A stretch of DNA of 10,955 nucleotides from Desulfomonile sp. GTDB taxonomy: Bacteria; Desulfobacterota; Desulfomonilia; Desulfomonilales; Desulfomonilaceae. Below are positions 7,932 to 10,955 of the stretch, piece by piece (position 1 is the stretch's first letter; each line of letters starts with the position of its first letter). The position numbers and the translations under genes were made by a program. The stretch is from contig JAIWNO010000308.1 in the NCBI GenBank assembly GCA_020216785.1, positions 1 through 10,955 of the forward strand. The letters are read 5' to 3'. The notes below the pieces were generated by a model. It was not told where the DNA came from. It did not search any database and saw only the letters and a program-made list of their open reading frames with translations.

Positions 7932-8028
7932 GCATACGAAATGATCTCTGCCAATCGCTCCGAGGGCTTATCGACTTTCAACCGGTATGAGTCGACACGA
8001 ATGTTTCCTTGATCCACAGCCGCCGCCG

Positions 8029-8035
8029 AAGGAGG
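8029..8035 (+). promoter_or_regulatory. Near-perfect Shine-Dalgarno deciding a GTG start
   Basis: AAGGAGG at 8029-8035 is complementary to the anti-Shine-Dalgarno and lies 5 nt before GTG at 8041. The ATG at 7987 in the same frame has no comparable site at normal distance. This moves the start of the Fe-S protein 18 codons downstream. Confidence 0.75.
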
Positions 8036-8040
8036 ATCCG

Positions 8041-9201
8041 GTGCCCCACGATAAAGCGTATGACGACCTTCTCAGCCACATGAGGACCTCGAGATTCAAC
8101 CTTCCCGACTCCGAGGTGTTGCTGCCCATGCTCCGAATGCGTTTCTCGCCCGAAGAAGCGCGGTTTCTCGCTCGATTTCCTTTTCGTCCATCGACATTGG
8201 ATGAGTTGACCCGAAGGCTGGGCTTGCAGGCCGAAAGGCTCCTCGATGTCATGGAGCCTATAATCCACAAAGGGCTTATTTGTGAATTCGACGGGAAAAG
8301 GGGGACGCGATACGTACTGTCCGATGTGATATTCTCCTATTACCGGATGCCCGGTTGGCGAGGCCTGGATGACGAATGGAACCGCAAGCTGGCCTCTCTT
8401 TCAAACCGCTACTATGTGGATCACCTGGGCGCGGATTTTAGAGGATACCCGACCAAGGGACTTCGAGCGATCCCCATTGCTCAGACCATAGCTGACCTGC
8501 GCCGGATTATGCCGTACGAAGACGTGGTCCAGATTGTGGACCAGCACGACTATTTCTGCGTAACCACGTGCGCGTGCCGCCATCGGCACAACATCGATCC
8601 GGACGTGACTTCGTGCAAGCATGAGACGGTCAATTGCCTCCATTTCGGTATGCTCGCCCACTACATTGTGAAACACGAGATGGGCCGACAGATCAGCCGT
8701 GAAGAGATGTTTGATATCCTGACACAAGCCGCGGATGCAGGGCTTGTCCACGGGATCTCTAATGCCAAAACCGGCGCGGATACGATCTGCAATTGCTGTG
8801 CGTGCTGTTGCGTGTTCCTCGAGACAATCAACACGCCCTATCCTGTGCCGATGGGACACCAGCGGTCCAATTACCTGCTCAACATCAACCGTGGCAAATG
8901 CAAAGCTTGCGGCCTGTGCGTGCAGCGCTGTCCCATGAAGGCCCTTGAACTAAGAGAAAAGACATCTCCTTCGGCAGAAATCGGCAGTCCCACACCCAGG
9001 AAAAAGGCTGGAAAGAAACTTAAGGAAATCGTCTACGAGCCCGATCGGTGCATCGGTTGCGGCGTATGTGTCCACAAGTGCCCAACGGGCAGTCTGGGAC
9101 TTGTCCGGCGCGGGGAGGAGGAAGACATCCCGGAAACCATGTCCGAGACAGGGAGGCGCATGCTTCTCGAACGCGGCAGGGATCCGGAGAAGGCTTTCTG
9201 A
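8041..9201 (+). CDS. Cysteine-rich winged-helix-like protein with two [4Fe-4S] ferredoxin motifs
   Basis: From the GTG at 8041 this is a 386-residue protein; the ATG at 7987 would add 18 unsupported residues. Residues ~30-95 look like a winged-helix segment (STLDELTRRLGLQAERLLDVM, then a wing around GKRGTRYVL). A middle cysteine cluster follows: C173, C177 and C179 in CVTTCACRHRH, then C192 and C199, then the very dense CNCCACCC (250-257). Two classical ferredoxin motifs end the protein: CKACGLCVQRCP (287-298) and CIGCGVCVHKCP (337-348), joined by a Lys/Pro-rich linker. The two motifs should bind two [4Fe-4S] clusters, and the middle cysteines could hold another metal centre. The protein is cytoplasmic, with no signal or membrane helix. 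Family relatives are common in anaerobes and are usually annotated only as 4Fe-4S ferredoxin-type proteins, so electron transfer or redox sensing is likely but the partner is unknown. It is a single gene divergent from the MoxR operon. Confidence 0.92.
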   Translation: MPHDKAYDDLLSHMRTSRFNLPDSEVLLPMLRMRFSPEEARFLARFPFRPSTLDELTRRLGLQAERLLDVMEPIIHKGLICEFDGKRGTRYVLSDVIFSYYRMPGWRGLDDEWNRKLASLSNRYYVDHLGADFRGYPTKGLRAIPIAQTIADLRRIMPYEDVVQIVDQHDYFCVTTCACRHRHNIDPDVTSCKHETVNCLHFGMLAHYIVKHEMGRQISREEMFDILTQAADAGLVHGISNAKTGADTICNCCACCCVFLETINTPYPVPMGHQRSNYLLNINRGKCKACGLCVQRCPMKALELREKTSPSAEIGSPTPRKKAGKKLKEIVYEPDRCIGCGVCVHKCPTGSLGLVRRGEEEDIPETMSETGRRMLLERGRDPEKAF

Positions 9202-9291
9202 TTGCCACGAGCGGCCTAATTACTCAATTTCATAATTTTGGGCACAAATTTTCCCCATCTGAGATTGCTTCGCCGCTCGGAGGTCTGATTC

Positions 9292-9510
9292 TCATGCCGC
9301 CGTCTCGTTGAAAAGCGGCTTGACCCGCTCGCGACCGACCAATCTGCGGGCATACACCAGGCATGCAAGCACGTCTTCTCTTTCAAGCCAAGGATAGCCC
9401 TCGAGCAGTGTATCAACGCTGTCTCCTTGAGCGAGCATGCCAAGTACATGTTCCACCGCGAGCCGACGACCCCGTATGATAGGCTTCCCACCGAAGATCT
9501 TTGGATGCAC
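9292..9510 (-). CDS. DUF433 antitoxin-like protein (start region apparently disturbed)
   Basis: This 72-residue protein has the DUF433 pattern: HPKIFGGKPIIRGRRLAVEHV at the start, LLEGYPWLEREDVLACLVYA in the middle, and a short tail. DUF433 proteins are small DNA-binding-like proteins often found as antitoxins beside DUF5615 PIN-like toxins. No such toxin gene lies downstream: only 90 nt separate it from the Fe-S gene end. The open frame can start only at GTG (9510), or at an unusual CTG just upstream, yet family members usually begin several residues earlier with a (K)xLLERIxV-type lead. The in-frame codons before the GTG read KLLERII, and an ATG at 9538-9536 would fit if one A were missing from the A-run at 9529-9532. 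The gene may therefore be frameshifted at its start or use GTG with a weak GGAAAG ribosome site. Confidence 0.82.
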   Translation of the reverse strand: MHPKIFGGKPIIRGRRLAVEHVLGMLAQGDSVDTLLEGYPWLEREDVLACLVYARRLVGRERVKPLFNETAA

Positions 9511-9540
9511 GATGATTCTTTCCAGAAGTTTTCTTCATCT

Positions 9541-9791
9541 ATTGCTCAACCCTTCTCGGCAGAGAGACGATGCAATTCTCGAAAGCAATGACGGATTAAC
9601 TTGCGAATACCACTGCCGGCTTGTCCGCCAGAGTTATTCCCTTCCGTGAAAACTTCCGAGAACCACTCTAAATGGAAGGTCGCCCAGCCGTTGACATATC
9701 ACCAAACCTCACCGGGAGGTCAACACCCATGAGGCTTGGCCAAGTGCGCCCGCGCGATCTCCTGTGAGTGAGGCGGTTGACTCTGGGCACG
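9541..9791. other. Intergenic stretch of about 250 bp upstream of the DUF433 gene
   Basis: No recognisable gene is present. On the minus strand a frame open from 9698 to a TGA at 9548-9546 reads about 50 codons (including WATFHLEWFSEVFTEG) but has no start codon near its beginning; it may be a gene remnant or chance. A 6-bp inverted repeat, GTTGAC (9690-9695) and GTCAAC (9719-9724), flanks 23 nt. On the plus strand GGGAGG precedes a 12-codon ORF at about 9731-9769, too short to credit. No T-rich hairpin terminator for the crotonase gene is obvious. Confidence 0.5.
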
Positions 9792-10568
9792 CTATTTTCC
9801 CGTCCACGAAGGTTTCTTCTTTGCCAGGAACGCCTTTATACCGTTTTGCGCGTCCTCGGCCATGAGGTTCATGGCCATGGTATTCTTCGCTAGTTCGTAC
9901 GCTCGACGCTCATCCTGCTCGATCTGCGCGTAGAATGTGCGTTTTCCTATACCGAGAACGAGTGGACTCGCTTCTGCAATGGTCAGGGCAAGTTCGGTCG
10001 TAGTCTCCTCAAGTTCAGCCTCGGGGACCACCCTGTTGATCAAACCCCAATCCAATGCTTCCTCCGCGGAAATGAGCCGCCCTGTTAGGAGCATCTCCAA
10101 TGCCCTCTTGCGACCGACCGCACGGCTCAGGGCAACCATCGGGGTCGTGCAGAACAGACCGATGCGGACGCCGGGTGTGCCGAAACGCGCGGTATTGTCC
10201 GCCACTGCCAGATCGCACGTGGCCACGAGCTGGCATCCGGCCGCTGTGGCAACGCCGTGCACCTGAGCGATGACAGGCTGCGGCACCTCATGAATCAGGT
10301 TCATCATTTCGGTGCATTGATCAAAGATGAACTTGTACTCCGCCATTCCCCGGTCGATCATCTCGGTGAGGTTGTGTCCGGCACAGAAATGCCTGCCTGC
10401 GGCCTTGAGCACGATTACCTTCACACCGGGGTCCGTTGCCAAGGCTTTCAATCCGGTAATCACCTTTCCGATCATGTTGACGGAAAGAGCGTTGGCATTC
10501 TTGGGTGAATTCAGGACGATCGTGCCGATCGCTCCTTCCGAGGAAACCAGGATCTCTCGATACTCCAT
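9792..10568 (-). CDS. Enoyl-CoA hydratase/isomerase (crotonase) family protein without the classical catalytic glutamates
   Basis: From the ATG at 10568 this is a 258-residue protein, the usual crotonase length. GAGG lies 7 nt upstream, whereas an extension to 10694 would add 42 residues with no family resemblance. The crotonase fold is clear: an N-terminal strand region with SPKNANALS (21-29), the acyl-CoA/oxyanion segment HFCAGHNL (60-67), the second oxyanion segment GVATAAGCQLVATCDLAVA (105-123), ARFGTPGVRIGLF (127-139), and a C-terminal helix ending KKPSWTGK. In mitochondrial enoyl-CoA hydratase the two catalytic glutamates align with Q113 and G133 here, so a simple hydratase reaction is doubtful. 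The AGHNL form recalls ECHDC3-like proteins, whose activity is poorly defined. It probably binds an acyl-CoA in the cytoplasm. It is transcribed alone, divergent from the transposase at the right edge. Confidence 0.93.
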   Translation of the reverse strand: MEYREILVSSEGAIGTIVLNSPKNANALSVNMIGKVITGLKALATDPGVKVIVLKAAGRHFCAGHNLTEMIDRGMAEYKFIFDQCTEMMNLIHEVPQPVIAQVHGVATAAGCQLVATCDLAVADNTARFGTPGVRIGLFCTTPMVALSRAVGRKRALEMLLTGRLISAEEALDWGLINRVVPEAELEETTTELALTIAEASPLVLGIGKRTFYAQIEQDERRAYELAKNTMAMNLMAEDAQNGIKAFLAKKKPSWTGK

Positions 10569-10846
10569 GCCGACACCTCGAATTCCATTTTCATCCGCGA
10601 AGACTATGGTATGGCCGCGACCTCCGCAACGACCAAGCGTAACACACCGCACGCCATGCGGTAAAGGACGCCAACGAGCGATAAATTCCCTCATCGCGGG
10701 TCAAAAAATGAAAAACCTCGTTGTTCTTGAGAGACTATAGTTTTGCCCTTTTTGGATCAATAGTCCGATATTGCAGCGGATTTCCTTGAAAATCATCGGC
10801 GCTCCCGCCATAGGTGCTTTGTGAAGAAGCAAGGGGAGGGACGCCG
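10569..10846. other. Region between the crotonase gene and the right-edge transposase, probably containing an IS end
   Basis: About 280 bp separate the two diverging starts. It includes the palindrome ACTATAGT (10734-10741) and a 6-bp inverted repeat GACTAT (10733-10738) / ATAGTC (10760-10765). The left terminus of the insertion sequence should lie here, upstream of the transposase start at 10847, but it cannot be fixed without the right end. TTGATC (10760-10755, minus strand) and TATAGT (10739-10734, minus strand) are 15 nt apart, which is too short for a confident crotonase promoter. Confidence 0.45.
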
Positions 10847-10955
10847 ATGCGCAAGCGGGACCTGCCACAGCCGTTTCAGGTTGACAAGGTGCGTTTTGCG
10901 GACTGCTTCACTGCCCCGAGTTTGCGGCACTTCGGGGTGTTGATGAGCGGCTGGG
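10847..10955 (+). CDS. Transposase, N-terminal part only (runs off the right edge)
   Basis: An ATG at 10847 has GGGGAGGG 6 nt upstream and opens a frame of 36 codons to the window end. The peptide starts MRKRDLPQPFQVDK and continues VRFADCFTAPSLRHFGVLMSGW. That matches the N-terminal region of IS4/IS701-like DDE transposases, which begin with a short basic stretch and then a 'FAxxFxxPxxxHFxxLxxGW' pattern. The catalytic domain lies outside the window, so neither activity nor intactness can be judged. It would be part of an insertion sequence whose left end lies in the preceding ~110-150 bp. Confidence 0.63.
   Translation, partial: MRKRDLPQPFQVDKVRFADCFTAPSLRHFGVLMSGW

Larger units (their letters stand above)
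7721..8040. other. Divergent intergenic region between the MoxR operon and the Fe-S protein gene
   Basis: This ~320-bp stretch separates two diverging transcription units. It holds a promoter candidate on each strand (7745-7773 minus, 7903-7931 plus) and the two ribosome binding sites. The middle part (about 7775-7900) shows no gene, and I see no strong operator-like dyad or riboswitch-like fold by eye. Confidence 0.6.

Noticed and set aside
9202..9291. Search for a DUF5615 toxin or terminator after the DUF433 gene
   Set aside because: Only a 12-codon ORF and AT-rich sequence with weak self-complementarity (around AATTTTGGGCACAAATT) are present. There is neither a toxin nor a stable GC hairpin with a T-run.
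9731..9769. 12-codon plus-strand ORF behind GGGAGG
   Set aside because: It is too short to credit as a gene or leader peptide: there is no regulated gene after it on the same strand and no attenuator fold.
10569..10694. 42-codon N-terminal extension of the crotonase gene
   Set aside because: Crotonases start near the MEYREI segment, the ATG at 10568 has its own ribosome site, and the extension shows no homology-like pattern.

Overview
The window is moderately GC-rich bacterial DNA with tightly packed genes. The gene set suggests an anaerobic deltaproteobacterium-type organism (Desulfobacterota, Syntrophobacter/Desulfomonile-like). It includes a cysteine-dense ferredoxin-type Fe-S protein, a crotonase-fold acyl-CoA enzyme and a fumarylacetoacetase-family hydrolase. 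This is an inference from gene content; no rRNA or other phylogenetic marker is present.

Layout from left to right. (i) Positions 1-234 look like a broken, minus-strand transposase N-terminus running off the left edge. A non-coding stretch of about 340 bp follows, with a perfect 14-bp palindrome. (ii) Positions 575-1516 (+) encode a DUF1186/SEC-C zinc-motif protein. (iii) Positions 1532-7720 hold a five-gene minus-strand operon, in transcription order: MoxR-type AAA+ ATPase, DUF58 protein, TgpA-like membrane transglutaminase (DUF3488), an unrecognised probable lipoprotein, and a fumarylacetoacetate hydrolase family protein. Two of its junctions are ATGA start/stop overlaps. (iv) A divergent intergenic region (7721-8040) carries promoter-like sequences facing both ways. 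(v) Positions 8041-9201 (+) encode a winged-helix-like, cysteine-rich protein with two C-terminal [4Fe-4S] ferredoxin motifs. Its best start is a GTG with a near-perfect Shine-Dalgarno, not the upstream ATG. (vi) Positions 9292-9510 (-) encode an orphan DUF433 antitoxin-like protein whose natural ATG seems to have been put out of frame by one base. (vii) Positions 9792-10568 (-) encode an enoyl-CoA hydratase/isomerase-family protein lacking both classical catalytic glutamates. (viii) From 10847 (+) a second transposase begins and runs off the right edge.

MoxR, DUF58 and transglutaminase are a well-known conserved module: the AAA+ ATPase is thought to act as a chaperone, DUF58 is its usual partner, and the transglutaminase has its catalytic domain outside the membrane. 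Coupling of a lipoprotein and a FAH-family enzyme to the end of this module is the least ordinary arrangement here. The remaining genes are single units flanked by mobile-element sequence at both edges, so the window looks like a conserved operon in a lightly rearranged accessory setting. I found no CRISPR array, tRNA or rRNA, and no convincing new multi-gene defence or biosynthetic system.
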